Origin: Olleya namhaensis
GTDB taxonomy: Bacteria; Bacteroidota; Bacteroidia; Flavobacteriales; Flavobacteriaceae
DNA length: 64,000 nt
Assembly (NCBI RefSeq): GCF_900114005.1
Contig: NZ_FORM01000001.1
Span: 186,001 to 250,000 of the forward strand
Direction: 5' to 3'
The notes beneath the pieces are model-generated. The model was not told the DNA's origin, did no database searches, and saw only the letters and a list, made by a program, of their open reading frames with translations. Numbering within the stretch: the first letter of the stretch is position 1; every line of letters begins with the position of its first letter. The position numbers were made by a program, and so were the translations under genes. Of this stretch, positions 7,664-17,699 are shown in pieces.

Positions 7664-8671
7664 CTATTGGTCAAATACTACTGTCGATTTAGTTTTCTCA
7701 ACTTTTAATGAGACGTCTCGACCTAGGATTAATGCTCTGTTATCTTTTTCGTGTCCTGCTGGCATGTTAAATGCAATCGGAAAATCATAATCGGACAACG
7801 CATCCAAAATTAATTGCTCAATAGACGTCCCCCAGAGTGTTGTGTTTTTTCGCATTCTGCTCATATCTCCAACAATTACACCTTTACAATTATCAAAGTA
7901 CCCTGCACGCTTTAAACTTTGTAACATACGATCTATATGGTACTTATACTCGCCAATTTCTTCAATAAACAAAATCTTTCCTGAGGTGTCCATACTTTCT
8001 TTAGACCCTAACATGGTATGTAAAATAGTTAAATTACCACCTACTAAAGGTCCTTTTGCTTCTCCCGTTTTATTATAGGTAGACCCTTTTAAAGTGTAAC
8101 TTAAAGGCTGACCAAAAATGGTGTTTTTAAAGGTGGCAATACTTTGCTCAATATCGGATAAATTAGAAGGTAAACTAACAGCCATTATAGCGTGCAAAGT
8201 TTGCACTCCTAAATTATGTATTTGATTATGTAGCGCAGTAATATCACTATACCCAATAACCCACTTTGGTTGTTTTAAAAACTGAGTATAATCTAATTTA
8301 TCTAAAATCCTTACGGTACCATAACCGCCACGAGCAGACCAAATAGCTTTTATTTTAGGGTCATCCAAAGCCCTCTGAAAATCTTCGCAACGTTCTTGAT
8401 CTGTCCCCGCAAAATGATCTGCCTGACTAAATACGTTTTTACCAATTACAACATGAAGCTTCCAGCTTTCTAAAAGTTTTTTAGCGCGATTAACTTCGTC
8501 ATTTCTATTTTTTAAAACACCAGAAGGTGCAACAATAGCAACAGTATCTCCTGCTTTTAAATAAGGTGGTTGTATCAATTTAGTTTCAGTTTTATTTTGT
8601 GCTGACGCTGCATTATTTCCGAAGAAAAAAATAGCACAACACATAATCAGTAGTAATCTCTTTTTTGCCAT
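7664..8671 (-). CDS. LD-carboxypeptidase (peptidase S66)
   Basis: A 335-residue exported S66 peptidase. These remove the terminal D-alanine from muropeptide tetrapeptides (L,D bond) in cell-wall recycling or remodelling. An N-terminal signal peptide (about 1-24, ending NAASAQ) implies a periplasmic location, unlike cytoplasmic E. coli LdcA. The nucleophile serine is in GYSDITALH (about residue 140), the glutamate in [10 protein letters not shown] (about 236) and the histidine in MPAGHEKDN (about 306), so the triad is complete. The start is the only ATG giving a full signal peptide. It is followed without a gap by yraN. Confidence 0.92.
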   Translation of the reverse strand: MAKKRLLLIMCCAIFFFGNNAASAQNKTETKLIQPPYLKAGDTVAIVAPSGVLKNRNDEVNRAKKLLESWKLHVVIGKNVFSQADHFAGTDQERCEDFQRALDDPKIKAIWSARGGYGTVRILDKLDYTQFLKQPKWVIGYSDITALHNQIHNLGVQTLHAIMAVSLPSNLSDIEQSIATFKNTIFGQPLSYTLKGSTYNKTGEAKGPLVGGNLTILHTMLGSKESMDTSGKILFIEEIGEYKYHIDRMLQSLKRAGYFDNCKGVIVGDMSRMRKNTTLWGTSIEQLILDALSDYDFPIAFNMPAGHEKDNRALILGRDVSLKVEKTKSTVVFDQ

Positions 8672-8743
8672 ATTGTAAAATTACATTTTTTTTCTAAATG
8701 GCTATCAAATTGCGTATTTTTACGGCTTCAAAAGAAAATAAAG

Positions 8744-10792
8744 ATGTCAAAAAGATATACAATTACTGCTGCATTACCTTACACTAACGGACCAATACAT
8801 ATCGGCCATTTAGCAGGTGTGTACGTGCCAGCAGATATTTATGCTAGATACAAACGATTAACGGGTAACGATGTTGCTTTTATTTGCGGTAGTGATGAGC
8901 ATGGTGTGCCAATTACTATAAAAGCAAAAAAAGAAGGCGTTACTCCGCAACAAATTGTGGACAGATATCATAAAATTATAAAAGATTCTTTTGAAGAATT
9001 CGGTATTACTTTTGACAATTACTCGCGTACATCTGCCAAAATACATCATGATACTGCTTCTGAGTTTTTTACAACCTTATATGATAAAAATGAATTTGTT
9101 GAAGAAGTATCAGAACAATTATATGATGCAGAAGCTAATCAGTTTTTAGCGGATAGATTTGTAGTAGGAACATGTCCAAAATGTGGAAATGAAGAGAGTT
9201 ATGGTGACCAATGTGAAAACTGTGGAACTAGTCATAACGCTACAGATTTAATTAATCCTAAATCTGCTATCACAGGAAACGTACCAACATTAAAGGAAAC
9301 AAAACACTGGTTTTTACCTTTAAACAAACATGAAGCGTTTTTAAAGGAATGGATTTTAGAAGGCCATAAAAAAGATTGGAAATCTAACGTTTACGGACAA
9401 TGTAAGTCATGGATCGATGATGGACTAAGACCAAGAGCCGTAACTAGAGATTTAGACTGGGGTATTCCTGTACCTGTGCCTGGAGGCGAAGGAAAAGTAC
9501 TTTATGTTTGGTTTGATGCGCCAATTGGTTACATCTCATCTACTAAAGAATGGGCTGCTAGAGAAGGAAAAGATTGGGAACCATACTGGAAAGATAAAGA
9601 CACTAAATTAGTACACTTTATTGGTAAGGATAATATTGTTTTCCATTGTATTATTTTCCCTGCTATGCTTAAAGCAGAAGGAAGCTATATTTTACCTGAT
9701 AATGTACCTGCCAATGAGTTTTTAAACTTAGAAGGTAAAAAACTATCGACTTCTAAAAACTGGGCGGTTTGGCTACCAGACTACTTACAAGATTTCCCGA
9801 ATCAACAAGACGTCTTGCGTTACGCTTTAACAGCAAATGCACCAGAAACTAAAGACAACGATTTTACTTGGAAAGATTTTCAAGCAAGAAACAATAACGA
9901 GCTAGTAGCAATCTTCGGAAATTTTATTAACCGTGTGGTTGTTTTAACTAACAAATATTACGGAGGCGTAGTCCCTACACCTTCTGCTTTTTCAGTAATT
10001 GACCAAGAAACTTTAGCAACGGTAAAAGCATACCCTGCAGTTATTGAAAGCTCTTTAGAGCGTTACCGTTTTAGAGAGGCAGGACAAGAGTTAATGAATC
10101 TTGCTAGACTTGGAAACAAGTACTTAGCAGATGAAGAACCTTGGAAACTAATAAAAACTGACGAAGCTAGAACACAAACCATCATGTATGTTGCGCTTCA
10201 AATAGCTAGCGCTTTAGCAACCTTATCAGAACCATTTTTGCCATTTACATCTACTAAACTAAAAACAATCCTTAATACTACAGAAAATGCTTGGAGTGAT
10301 ATTTCTACTAAAGACGTATTACTACCTGCAGCACACCAAATAGAAAAAGGTGAGCTATTATTTAGTAAAATTGAAGACGAGCAAATACAAGTACAGTTAG
10401 ACAAATTGGAAGCTAGCAAAAAAGCAAACGAAGCTGCTAATAAAATAGTCGAGCCACAAAAAGAAGAAATTAATTTTGATGACTTTACTAAATTAGATCT
10501 GCGTGTTGGAACTATTTTAGAAGCTGAAAAAATGCCGAAAGCAAAAAAGCTTTTAGTATTAAAAGTAGATACTGGTATTGATGTCAGAACCATCGTATCT
10601 GGAATAGCAGAACACTTTAAACCTGAAGATGTCATTGGTAAAAAAGTAACCGTTTTGGTTAATTTAGCGCCAAGAGCACTACGTGGTGTTGAAAGTCAAG
10701 GTATGATTTTAATGACTGAGAACGCTGAAGGTAAATTAGTATTTGTAAATCCCGATGATGCTACAGTAAATAATGGGTTGCACATTAGTTAA
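8744..10792 (+). CDS. metG: Methionyl-tRNA synthetase
   Basis: A 682-residue class I synthetase that charges tRNA-Met. Visible are the HIGH motif (HIGH at residues 19-22), a zinc knuckle with two CxxC pairs (CPKCGN and CENCGT, about 144-162), the KMSKS equivalent KLSTSK (about 335-340), the anticodon-binding helical domain, and a C-terminal Trbp111-type tRNA-binding domain (about 575-682, beginning [12 protein letters not shown]). Its stop overlaps the ATG of a small membrane-protein ORF (TAATG), a translational-coupling arrangement. Confidence 0.98.
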   Translation: MSKRYTITAALPYTNGPIHIGHLAGVYVPADIYARYKRLTGNDVAFICGSDEHGVPITIKAKKEGVTPQQIVDRYHKIIKDSFEEFGITFDNYSRTSAKIHHDTASEFFTTLYDKNEFVEEVSEQLYDAEANQFLADRFVVGTCPKCGNEESYGDQCENCGTSHNATDLINPKSAITGNVPTLKETKHWFLPLNKHEAFLKEWILEGHKKDWKSNVYGQCKSWIDDGLRPRAVTRDLDWGIPVPVPGGEGKVLYVWFDAPIGYISSTKEWAAREGKDWEPYWKDKDTKLVHFIGKDNIVFHCIIFPAMLKAEGSYILPDNVPANEFLNLEGKKLSTSKNWAVWLPDYLQDFPNQQDVLRYALTANAPETKDNDFTWKDFQARNNNELVAIFGNFINRVVVLTNKYYGGVVPTPSAFSVIDQETLATVKAYPAVIESSLERYRFREAGQELMNLARLGNKYLADEEPWKLIKTDEARTQTIMYVALQIASALATLSEPFLPFTSTKLKTILNTTENAWSDISTKDVLLPAAHQIEKGELLFSKIEDEQIQVQLDKLEASKKANEAANKIVEPQKEEINFDDFTKLDLRVGTILEAEKMPKAKKLLVLKVDTGIDVRTIVSGIAEHFKPEDVIGKKVTVLVNLAPRALRGVESQGMILMTENAEGKLVFVNPDDATVNNGLHIS

Positions 10793-11034
10793 TGGTCTTA
10801 AAACCTGTTTTAGATTTTTTAATTGGTGTTTTTATCTGTGCAATCATTGCACTATTAGGAGTATTATTTACTAAAATAATAGCGCATGGTTTTGGGTTTT
10901 TATTATGCTTACCACTAGCACCAATTAGTGCAAATTATTTTTAAAAAAAACAAATTGCCTATGGTATAATTTCCGGATTAATACCCATAGGCATTTTAGC
11001 TTTTACAATTATATCATTTAGCAAACTTCACTAA
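10792..11034 (+). pseudogene. Small membrane protein ORF interrupted by a TAA
   Basis: An ATG overlaps the metG stop by one base and opens a hydrophobic 50-codon reading frame ([14 protein letters not shown]...) that stops at TAA 10942-10944. The same frame then continues for 29 more codons (KKQIAYGIISGLIPIGILAF...) to a second TAA at 11032-11034. Both halves have the composition of membrane helices, so the simplest reading is an 80-residue membrane protein broken by one nonsense mutation next to an A-run. A functional 50-residue protein, or a sequencing error, are alternatives. I do not recognise a family. Confidence 0.45.
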
Positions 11035-11061
11035 TACCACATTATTACTAATACCTAAATT

Positions 11062-12489
11062 ATGAGATATTTATTTTTAATCCTTTTTTGTTTGTCAAGC
11101 ATAAACACCTATGCTCAAGAAGAGTGGCTAATTAGTAATATAAAAACAGAATCTGATTTTTTAAATCCACGTGATATAATCCCTTTAGTAAATGAAGACA
11201 CAAAAGATATTGTTTTATTTTTCACTAACAGAAAAGTAGTCTTTGGGAAACTATACAACCAAAACAAAGCATTAATTGGATCTATAAATAACATCAAAAT
11301 CCCCAAAAAAGGAAAAGTTATTATTGGTGCAATTTATAACAATGATACTTACACACTCTTTTTTAGCAACACCAACAAAACGCATTTTAGTTCGGTTTCT
11401 ATAAATTTTATTACAAATAAATTCAATATTACAGAAGACTTAAATATTAAGCTAGACAAAGAAAAAATAGTTGAATTCCTGGTGCGTAAAAACAAAATAC
11501 ACCTCCTTACAGTTAGTAAAAAAAATGACGTATTAAAAACCTTAACTATAACAGAAAAAGGAGTAATACAATCTTTTGAATATGATTTATCTAAAGAAAA
11601 CATTGTTAATAATATTGATCAAGACTACCCACTTTACCCATTGCTATTTGGCAATCCGTCTTATTCTACAATAGAGATCATTAATAATAACGTACCTAAT
11701 AGTTTAGAACAAACAAATGCTATTACTAAACTATATCTAAATAACAATACCCTTACTATAACAAGTAATCTTTTTGATAAATCTACTTATATTATAAGCT
11801 TAGATTTAGAAACTAATACTTATAATTTTCAAAATATAATAAACACTGGTTTTAATGAGAGTCATAGAGGTGCCAACTCCAACTCGTTTATATACAACGA
11901 CAAACTTTTAACTATCTATTCAACTTTAGACCACTTAAGTTTTAGCGCTTACAATCTAAAAAACTTAACGCTTTTAAAAACGTTTCAAATTAACAAAGAA
12001 GATAAAATAGACTTTAAAAACACGCCGATAATTCAAGAAGGAGGCGAGTTTGACAATTACAGAGAACTTGAAAAAAATTCTAAATTTCTAAGAAAAATTA
12101 CACAATCAAAAATTGGAATTACAGCGTATACAAAAAACGACCAATTAATTATAACTCTTGGTGCTAGTAAAGAAATTGCCGGCAATAATTTTGCAATGGT
12201 TAATTTTGGGTTAGTTGGCGGTATAGCATTTGGGCTATTAACTAATAACCTTTATAATTACTCACAAACAAAGTCAACACGAATTAGTTGTTTATTTGAC
12301 GACAATCTAAATCATATAAAAGGACATATTCCTTTAAACGATTTTGATAAAATTCAAAACTTTAAGCAAGACAACAATGCTTTTAATAATCCTAATTTAC
12401 AAACTTTATTTAAATACAATTCTAGTTACCTTCTAGGTAATTATGATAAAAAAAACGGTTTGTATTCTCTTTTCAAATTTGATTTTTAG
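11062..12489 (+). CDS. Secreted protein of unknown function
   Basis: A 475-residue protein with a clear Sec signal peptide (MRYLFLILFCLSSINTYAQ, cleavage after about residue 19). The rest is rich in N, K, T and alternating hydrophobic residues, with repeated strand-like units such as KIHLLTVSKKN and KLYLNNNTLTIT, suggesting a beta-propeller-like or other all-beta fold. One hydrophobic glycine-containing stretch near residues 375-395 (NFGLVGGIAFGLL) is unexplained. No catalytic motif is recognisable and no neighbour hints at a role. The base composition is locally more AT-rich than metG. Confidence 0.7.
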   Translation: MRYLFLILFCLSSINTYAQEEWLISNIKTESDFLNPRDIIPLVNEDTKDIVLFFTNRKVVFGKLYNQNKALIGSINNIKIPKKGKVIIGAIYNNDTYTLFFSNTNKTHFSSVSINFITNKFNITEDLNIKLDKEKIVEFLVRKNKIHLLTVSKKNDVLKTLTITEKGVIQSFEYDLSKENIVNNIDQDYPLYPLLFGNPSYSTIEIINNNVPNSLEQTNAITKLYLNNNTLTITSNLFDKSTYIISLDLETNTYNFQNIINTGFNESHRGANSNSFIYNDKLLTIYSTLDHLSFSAYNLKNLTLLKTFQINKEDKIDFKNTPIIQEGGEFDNYRELEKNSKFLRKITQSKIGITAYTKNDQLIITLGASKEIAGNNFAMVNFGLVGGIAFGLLTNNLYNYSQTKSTRISCLFDDNLNHIKGHIPLNDFDKIQNFKQDNNAFNNPNLQTLFKYNSSYLLGNYDKKNGLYSLFKFDF

Positions 12490-12588
12490 TTAAATAAAAC
12501 TCACAAAAACAAGTCATTACTTTAGGTAAAATGGAAATTATATAAAGCATGAAAATAATCATGTAATACCAAACCTTAAAGAGGGTTG

Positions 12589-12596
12589 CATCTTTG
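12589..12596 (+). promoter_or_regulatory. -7-like box CATCTTTG before lipocalin/OmpA pair
   Basis: GCATCTTTGTA differs from TAnnTTTG by one base and is the same string as before the small ORF at 19603. It lies after the ATG at 12586, so it supports translation starting at 12619. Confidence 0.35.
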
Positions 12597-12618
12597 TATC
12601 ATAATCAAATCTAATATT

Positions 12619-13089
12619 ATGAAACAAATTGTAACCGTCTTATTTTTAAGTTTACTGTTAAGCTGCGGCGCTTCAAAAACAGTCAAAGAATCAAGACAGA
12701 CTATAAAAGGAGAATGGGTGTTAAACACCATTAACTACAGTCAAGCAGGCACTTATAAAGTATCCCTTTTTAATGATGTATCCAAAGCATGCTTTGAACA
12801 AAGCACGTGGCAATTCATTCCAAATAATTATTCTGGGACTTACACTATAGATAAAACAGCTTGTAATGCTGGCACACGCAACTTCAACTTTACTATTCAA
12901 GAAATAGATGAAGCAACTGGTTTATACAACTTTCTTTTAAAGCCAACGGATGCAAAAGGTAAAAGCGAAAGCAATCAAGGCTTTAGACTAAAACTAGCAC
13001 AACTTTCTGACACTAACATGATGTGGCAACAAACAATTACCGTAGACGGAGCTCCTTTTACAATTAACATGAACTTTTCAAAACTATAA
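12619..13089 (+). CDS. Lipocalin-like lipoprotein (copy 1)
   Basis: A 156-residue lipoprotein. The start at 12619 gives a standard lipoprotein signal (MKQIVTVLFLSLLLSCG, lipid-modified Cys 16). The upstream in-frame ATG at 12586 would add 11 residues incompatible with that signal. The mature part begins KGEWVL and ends in a strand-rich INMNFSKL, resembling the lipocalin-like domain of Bacteroidota lipoproteins. It is a close paralogue of the protein at 24782-25255 (shared LYNFLLKPT, QLSDTNM, QWQQT-type blocks) and more distant from that at 13948-14418. An OmpA-family gene follows 5 nt later, as it does for the second copy. The ligand is unknown. Confidence 0.82.
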   Translation: MKQIVTVLFLSLLLSCGASKTVKESRQTIKGEWVLNTINYSQAGTYKVSLFNDVSKACFEQSTWQFIPNNYSGTYTIDKTACNAGTRNFNFTIQEIDEATGLYNFLLKPTDAKGKSESNQGFRLKLAQLSDTNMMWQQTITVDGAPFTINMNFSKL

Positions 13090-13094
13090 AACCT

Positions 13095-13802
13095 ATGAAA
13101 TCAATATTTAATAAAATAACAATCAGCGCACTTACACTAGTATTAACAATTAGTTTTACAAGCTGTAGCAGTGTAAAAAATGCAAATAACAAACAAAAAG
13201 GAGGCGTGATAGGCGCAACTGGAGGCGCTATATTAGGTGCTATAATTGGTAACAACGTTGGAAAAGGTGGTAACGGAGAACTTGGAGCTGTTATTGGAGG
13301 TGTTGTTGGTGGAGGTGCAGGAGTCTTAATAGGAAACAAAATGGACAAGCAAGCACAACAGATCGAAGAAGAAATCCCTGGAGCTGTCGTAGAGCGTGTT
13401 GACGAAGGTATCGTAATTACTTTTGACGAAAATAGTGGTGTTTATTTTGACACTGCAAAATATGGTGTCAATGCAAAATCTCAAGAATCACTAAATAAAC
13501 TTGTTGGCGTTTTTAAAGAGTATCCAGACACTAATATTTTAGTTGTGGGACACACAGATAGTGTTGGTAGCGAAGAAAACAACTTGATATTATCAAAAAA
13601 CAGAGCTAATGCAGTGACCAATTACCTAACAAGTCAAGGATTGAGTAGTGCCCGTTTTACAACCAATTGGTTTGGAGAACTACAACCAACTAATGATAAT
13701 AGTACTGCCGAAGGGCGTGCAAAAAATAGACGTGTAAATGTCGCTATTTTACCAAATGAGAAGATGATTAACGATGCAAAAATGCAATCTGGCGAAAACT
13801 AG
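13095..13802 (+). CDS. OmpA family lipoprotein with glycine zipper (copy 1)
   Basis: A 235-residue outer-membrane lipoprotein (lipobox ISFTSC, Cys near residue 24). It has a glycine-zipper segment of alternating G/A/I residues (about 35-85), then a C-terminal OmpA peptidoglycan-binding domain (about 105-225) with GHTDSVGSEENN and the NRRVNVAI end that contacts diaminopimelate. It probably anchors the outer membrane to peptidoglycan. It pairs with the lipocalin-like gene upstream, and the whole pair is duplicated in reverse orientation at 24079-25255. A terminator lies at 13853-13887. Confidence 0.93.
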   Translation: MKSIFNKITISALTLVLTISFTSCSSVKNANNKQKGGVIGATGGAILGAIIGNNVGKGGNGELGAVIGGVVGGGAGVLIGNKMDKQAQQIEEEIPGAVVERVDEGIVITFDENSGVYFDTAKYGVNAKSQESLNKLVGVFKEYPDTNILVVGHTDSVGSEENNLILSKNRANAVTNYLTSQGLSSARFTTNWFGELQPTNDNSTAEGRAKNRRVNVAILPNEKMINDAKMQSGEN

Positions 13803-13852
13803 AATTAATTTCGATTTTATTCGGAAATTTACACAGAGTTAAATATATTACC

Positions 13853-13887
13853 AGACCTTATTAAATTTTATAATAAGGTCTTTTTTT
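13853..13887 (+). terminator. Rho-independent terminator after OmpA copy 1
   Basis: An 11-bp stem (AGACCTTATTA with TAATAAGGTCT, 7-nt loop) is followed by six T residues, 50 nt after the OmpA stop. It separates the pair from the next gene. Confidence 0.85.
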
Positions 13888-13947
13888 GTGCTTAAAAAGT
13901 ATAAAAAAAAGCCCCCAGTATCAAAAACAAAGCTTAACCTATCTAAG

Positions 13948-14418
13948 ATGAAATTTAAAACAATAATATTACTTGCTCTATTTGCTGTAATGTCTTGTAA
14001 AACTAAACAAGAAGTCAAATCAACACCGCCATTCTCGCTATCTGATAATTGGTTATTAAAAACAGTAGCCTATCAAGACCCAAATCTTTTTGACACGATT
14101 GTACTTTTTAATGACGCTACTAATCAATGTTTTAAAGATAGTATTTGGGAATTTAAACCAACCAGCAATAGTGGTTCTTATTCTATAAACGATCTTAATT
14201 GCTCTTTCGGTTACCGTAACTTATGGTTTAAATTTTTAAAAACAGACCAGCAAACAGGCATAACACATATTACGTTAAGAGCCGAAAACAAGTCAGGAAT
14301 GATTAAAAACCATAACATAAAAATAACTAAACAGTCTACTACTGCCATGCAATGGAGCTATTCCATTAGTGTAAAAGGTAAACGACGCACCGTTAATATG
14401 TTATTTGAAAAAGTATAA
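13948..14418 (+). CDS. Lipocalin-like lipoprotein (diverged third paralogue)
   Basis: A 156-residue lipoprotein starting at 13948 (MKFKTIILLALFAVMSC, Cys 17). An in-frame ATG at 13888 would add 20 lysine-rich residues and lies at the T-tail of the previous terminator, so it is rejected. The spacing of the NWLL start, CF.DS.WEF, SNSGSYSI, the C...YRN motif and the final VNMLFEKV matches the lipocalin-like proteins at 12619 and 24782. No OmpA partner follows; tex comes next. Confidence 0.75.
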   Translation: MKFKTIILLALFAVMSCKTKQEVKSTPPFSLSDNWLLKTVAYQDPNLFDTIVLFNDATNQCFKDSIWEFKPTSNSGSYSINDLNCSFGYRNLWFKFLKTDQQTGITHITLRAENKSGMIKNHNIKITKQSTTAMQWSYSISVKGKRRTVNMLFEKV

Positions 14419-14456
14419 TTGTCATAATTAACAAGACCAAAACAGCGCCATAATAC

Positions 14457-16574
14457 ATGCTAAAATATATAATATCTAAAACCAGACTACCTGAAACATC
14501 TGTAAAAAATACGGTAGACTTGCTTAATCAAGATGCAACAATACCGTTTATTTCGAGATATAGAAAAGAAGCAACTGGAAATTTAGATGAAGTTCAAATT
14601 GGAGATATTGTAAAATATAAAGAAGAATTTGAAGCCTTAGAAAAAAGAAAAAAAGCAATATTAAAAGCACTTGAAGAGCAAGGTGTTTTAACTGATGCTT
14701 TACAAGTCAAGGTCAAAGCTTGTACTGACTTAACAACGCTTGAAGATTTATATTTACCGTTTAAAAAAAGCAGAAAAACTAAGGCAGAAACTGCAAGAAA
14801 AAATGGGTTAGAACCTTTAGCGAAAATTATCATGTCTCAAAATGCAAACGATGTGGAATCTATCGCATTTAAATACGTAAAAGGCGACGTTAAAACAGTG
14901 GACGACGCTTTGGAAGGTGCAAGACATATTATTGCAGAGTGGATTAACGAGCGAACAGATATTCGTAATAATTTACGTAACCAATTGGAACGTTATGCTA
15001 TGATTTCCACGAAAGTGGTAAAAACGAAAAAAGAGGACGAAAATGCTCAAAAATTTAGAGACTACTTTGAGTGGGAAGAAGCATTAAGTCGCATCCCTTC
15101 GCACAGATTATTAGCCATTTTAAGAGCTGAAAAAGAAGGGTTTATTCGAGTAAAAATTGAAATAGATAAAATAAAGGCGTTAGAAAATATTGATAGACGT
15201 ATTATTAAAAGCGAAAATGCCTGCGCAGATCAGATTGAGCTAGCCATTAGCGACGCTTACAAACGACTATTATTCCCATCTTTAAGCAACGAAGCGTTAC
15301 AAAAAGCGAAAGAGAAGGCGGATGAATCTGCTATTTCGGTATTTGCAAAAAACTTAAAACAACTATTATTGGGTTCGCCTTTAGGCGAAAAACGAGTATT
15401 AGCGATTGATCCTGGTTTTAGATCAGGCTGTAAAATAGTCTGCTTAGATGCACAAGGGGTTTTATTACATAACGAAAACATATATCCGCATCCTCCAAAA
15501 AGTGATAGCATTGGTGCCATTAAAAAGCTTTCCACTTTAACTGAAGCTTACAACATTGAAGCTATTGCTATTGGTAATGGAACAGCATCCAGAGAAACGG
15601 AAGCGTTAGTTAAAAAAATAAAATTTAAAAATGACATACAAGTCTTTGTGGTTAGCGAAGCTGGAGCAAGTATTTATTCCGCATCCAAAATTGCAAGAGA
15701 CGAGTTTCCTAATTATGATGTCACTGTTAGAGGAAGTGTCTCCATTGGACGACGCCTGCAAGACCCTTTAGCAGAACTGGTAAAAATTGATGCTAAATCT
15801 ATTGGTGTTGGACAATACCAACATGATGTGGATCAAAGCAAACTACAGAAAGAACTAGATGTTGTGGTAGAAAACTGCGTAAATAGTGTTGGTGTAAACA
15901 TCAATACTGCAAGTACATCTTTACTAAGCTATGTCTCTGGTATTGGTCCAAAACTAGCAGAAAACATATTTAACTACAGAAATGAGCACGGTGTTTTTAC
16001 TAGCCGAAATGCGATAAAAAAAGTACCCCGTTTAGGCGGAAAAGCGTTTGAACAAGGCGCTGCTTTTTTAAGAATTAGAGAGGCCAAAAATCCGTTAGAC
16101 GACTCGGCAGTGCATCCTGAAAGTTATAATATAGTCGAAAAAATGGCCAAAGATTTAAAGGTCACTTTAAATGATTTGATTAGCAATCAAGAGTTACTTA
16201 AAAAAATAGATTTAAAAAATTATTGTACTGATACTGTTGGTTTACTAACCTTAGAAGATATTATTAAAGAACTTGAAAAGCCAGGATTAGACATTAGAGA
16301 AGAGGCTAAAGTATTTACTTTTAATCAAAACATTAAAACAATAACCGATTTAGTTGCTGGACAATTATTACCAGGAATAGTGAATAATATTACTAATTTT
16401 GGGTGTTTTGTAGATGTCGGAATTAAAGAAAGTGGTTTAATACATGTCTCTAACCTATCCGAAAGTTTTGTAAAAGATGTTAATGAGCATGTCCATTTAC
16501 ACCAACAAGTAATTGTTAAAGTTTTAGAAGTAGATGTGCCGCGTAAACGCATACAGTTAAAACTACATAAATAA
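14457..16574 (+). CDS. tex: Tex family RNA-binding transcription accessory protein
   Basis: A 705-residue Tex protein of normal length. Domains in order are an N-terminal helical Tex region (about 1-190, with PFISRYRKEATG near residue 29), a YqgF/RNase H-like domain (about 315-450, with VLAIDPGFRSGCK), helix-hairpin-helix motifs (about 475-545, with VSGIGPKLAENI), and a C-terminal S1 domain (about 635-705, with GCFVDVGIKESGLIHVS). Tex binds nucleic acids, affects transcription and is related to eukaryotic Spt6; its exact role in Bacteroidota is not established. A bidirectional terminator follows at 16576. Confidence 0.96.
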   Translation: MLKYIISKTRLPETSVKNTVDLLNQDATIPFISRYRKEATGNLDEVQIGDIVKYKEEFEALEKRKKAILKALEEQGVLTDALQVKVKACTDLTTLEDLYLPFKKSRKTKAETARKNGLEPLAKIIMSQNANDVESIAFKYVKGDVKTVDDALEGARHIIAEWINERTDIRNNLRNQLERYAMISTKVVKTKKEDENAQKFRDYFEWEEALSRIPSHRLLAILRAEKEGFIRVKIEIDKIKALENIDRRIIKSENACADQIELAISDAYKRLLFPSLSNEALQKAKEKADESAISVFAKNLKQLLLGSPLGEKRVLAIDPGFRSGCKIVCLDAQGVLLHNENIYPHPPKSDSIGAIKKLSTLTEAYNIEAIAIGNGTASRETEALVKKIKFKNDIQVFVVSEAGASIYSASKIARDEFPNYDVTVRGSVSIGRRLQDPLAELVKIDAKSIGVGQYQHDVDQSKLQKELDVVVENCVNSVGVNINTASTSLLSYVSGIGPKLAENIFNYRNEHGVFTSRNAIKKVPRLGGKAFEQGAAFLRIREAKNPLDDSAVHPESYNIVEKMAKDLKVTLNDLISNQELLKKIDLKNYCTDTVGLLTLEDIIKELEKPGLDIREEAKVFTFNQNIKTITDLVAGQLLPGIVNNITNFGCFVDVGIKESGLIHVSNLSESFVKDVNEHVHLHQQVIVKVLEVDVPRKRIQLKLHK

Positions 16575-16575
16575 A

Positions 16576-16610
16576 AAAAGCATCAATCTAGCTTATAGAT
16601 TGATGCTTTT
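16576..16610. terminator. Bidirectional hairpin terminator between tex and a convergent gene
   Basis: A 15-bp perfect stem (AAAAGCATCAATCTA and its complement) with loop GCTTA, 2 nt after the tex stop and 20 nt beyond the stop of the minus-strand gene at 16631. Confidence 0.9.
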
Positions 16611-16630
16611 AATAAGACTAATTTAATACG

Positions 16631-17131
16631 TTAAGATGCCATTTTAGCATTGACTGTAACCTTTAAGTTATTATCAATAATGTCTTTCCAGTTTTCTATT
16701 CTTCGTGCTTCATAATCTTCTGTAAAGGCTTCATCTGTATCAAAAAAGCTAATAACTACAGCTTCTTTGTTAGGTGTATAAAACCAGATTTTTAAATCTA
16801 AATGCTTTAATCTTGTTATTTTATCTATGTCTTTTTTATAATCAGAAATGACTTCGCATGACTTGATTTCGGACAGCTCTAAATTAAGCACTTGGTTTTC
16901 GTCTGGCTTAAAAGCGACATAGGATAGTACTTTTTTATCTTCGGTTAAACCGATAAATTTATTGTTCCAAACCTCTTTTTGATTGTACTTAAACCCATTA
17001 GATTTTAGTAGATTTTCTGCTTTATGCTTTGTTTTTGTAGTGTTATTTAAACCTTTAAAGATGAATATAAAAAAAGGTACGAATACGCTTAATGTTACTA
17101 ATATAGCTAGTAATGAGAATGAAATTTTCAT
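16631..17131 (-). CDS. Membrane-anchored protein of unknown function
   Basis: A 166-residue protein with one N-terminal membrane helix (about residues 3-28) and a soluble domain of mixed alpha/beta character containing a WFYTPNKEAVVISFFDTDEAF segment (split here as two strands and a turn). The start at 17131 (MKISFSLLA) is preferred over 17170, since the extra 13 residues are polar and unrelated to a signal. I recognise no family. The C-terminal half resembles small scaffold-like domains, but that is only an impression. Confidence 0.65.
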   Translation of the reverse strand: MKISFSLLAILVTLSVFVPFFIFIFKGLNNTTKTKHKAENLLKSNGFKYNQKEVWNNKFIGLTEDKKVLSYVAFKPDENQVLNLELSEIKSCEVISDYKKDIDKITRLKHLDLKIWFYTPNKEAVVISFFDTDEAFTEDYEARRIENWKDIIDNNLKVTVNAKMAS

Positions 17132-17224
17132 TGTTTTACTGTTTTGATTTAATGTATAAGAAATCAACACGTTATCTTTACGTAAAAGACAAGCGTTGCA
17201 ATAGTTAATAAAAACGTATTGCGC

Positions 17225-17569
17225 TTATGTAAACCAATGAAAAGGGTAAATAATCTGTGTTTTAGACAATCCAACATCAATAGACGTGCTAGTTTTTTGA
17301 TACACCAAGAAATTTTCTTGCTGCTCCTTACTAACTGCATTTACAAAAGCAAGTTGCTTAAAAAAAGTAATGCTGTCTTCTGCCTGTACGTTAACTGTAA
17401 GATCAATTTGAGTATTTACAATTATACCTTGAGAATTTAAGGCTGCACTAGCTTGTACTGTATGTTGTGGAAAAGTATTTTGCACGACAGCAGCGACCTC
17501 AACTTCAGAAGTGAAGAAGGTAGACAACCCTATTAAAAGAGAAATAACTAAAACGCTAAATCTTGCCAT
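17225..17569 (-). CDS. Small exported protein of unknown function
   Basis: A 114-residue protein beginning MARFSVLVISLLIGLSTFF, a signal peptide or N-terminal anchor, followed by a short mature region with strand-like repeats. The promoter box TACCTTTG at 17591-17598 overlaps the longer start at 17593 and therefore supports translation from 17569. No homologous family is recognised. It ends before an intergenic stretch leading to the gene at 16631-17131, with no terminator seen. Confidence 0.55.
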   Translation of the reverse strand: MARFSVLVISLLIGLSTFFTSEVEVAAVVQNTFPQHTVQASAALNSQGIIVNTQIDLTVNVQAEDSITFFKQLAFVNAVSKEQQENFLVYQKTSTSIDVGLSKTQIIYPFHWFT

Positions 17570-17590
17570 GTTATACTTTAATTTAAAGTA

Positions 17591-17598
17591 CAAAGGTA
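17591..17598 (-). promoter_or_regulatory. -7 promoter box TACCTTTG
   Basis: A complete TAnnTTTG match on the minus strand, 21 nt before the ATG at 17569. It overlaps the alternative start codon at 17593 and so decides between them. Confidence 0.45.
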
Positions 17599-17699
17599 TA
17601 CGATAAGTTGTTAAGAAGATGCTAAATTTTTAAAACGCACTTAATTTTTTTTTGAACCTACTAAACCCTAAATTTAAAACTTAAACTGTCAATTTACTT

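Noticed and set aside
16631-17593. Toxin-antitoxin pair formed by two small minus-strand genes
   Set aside because: Both proteins have N-terminal membrane or signal segments, are not overlapping and show no known toxin or antitoxin motif.
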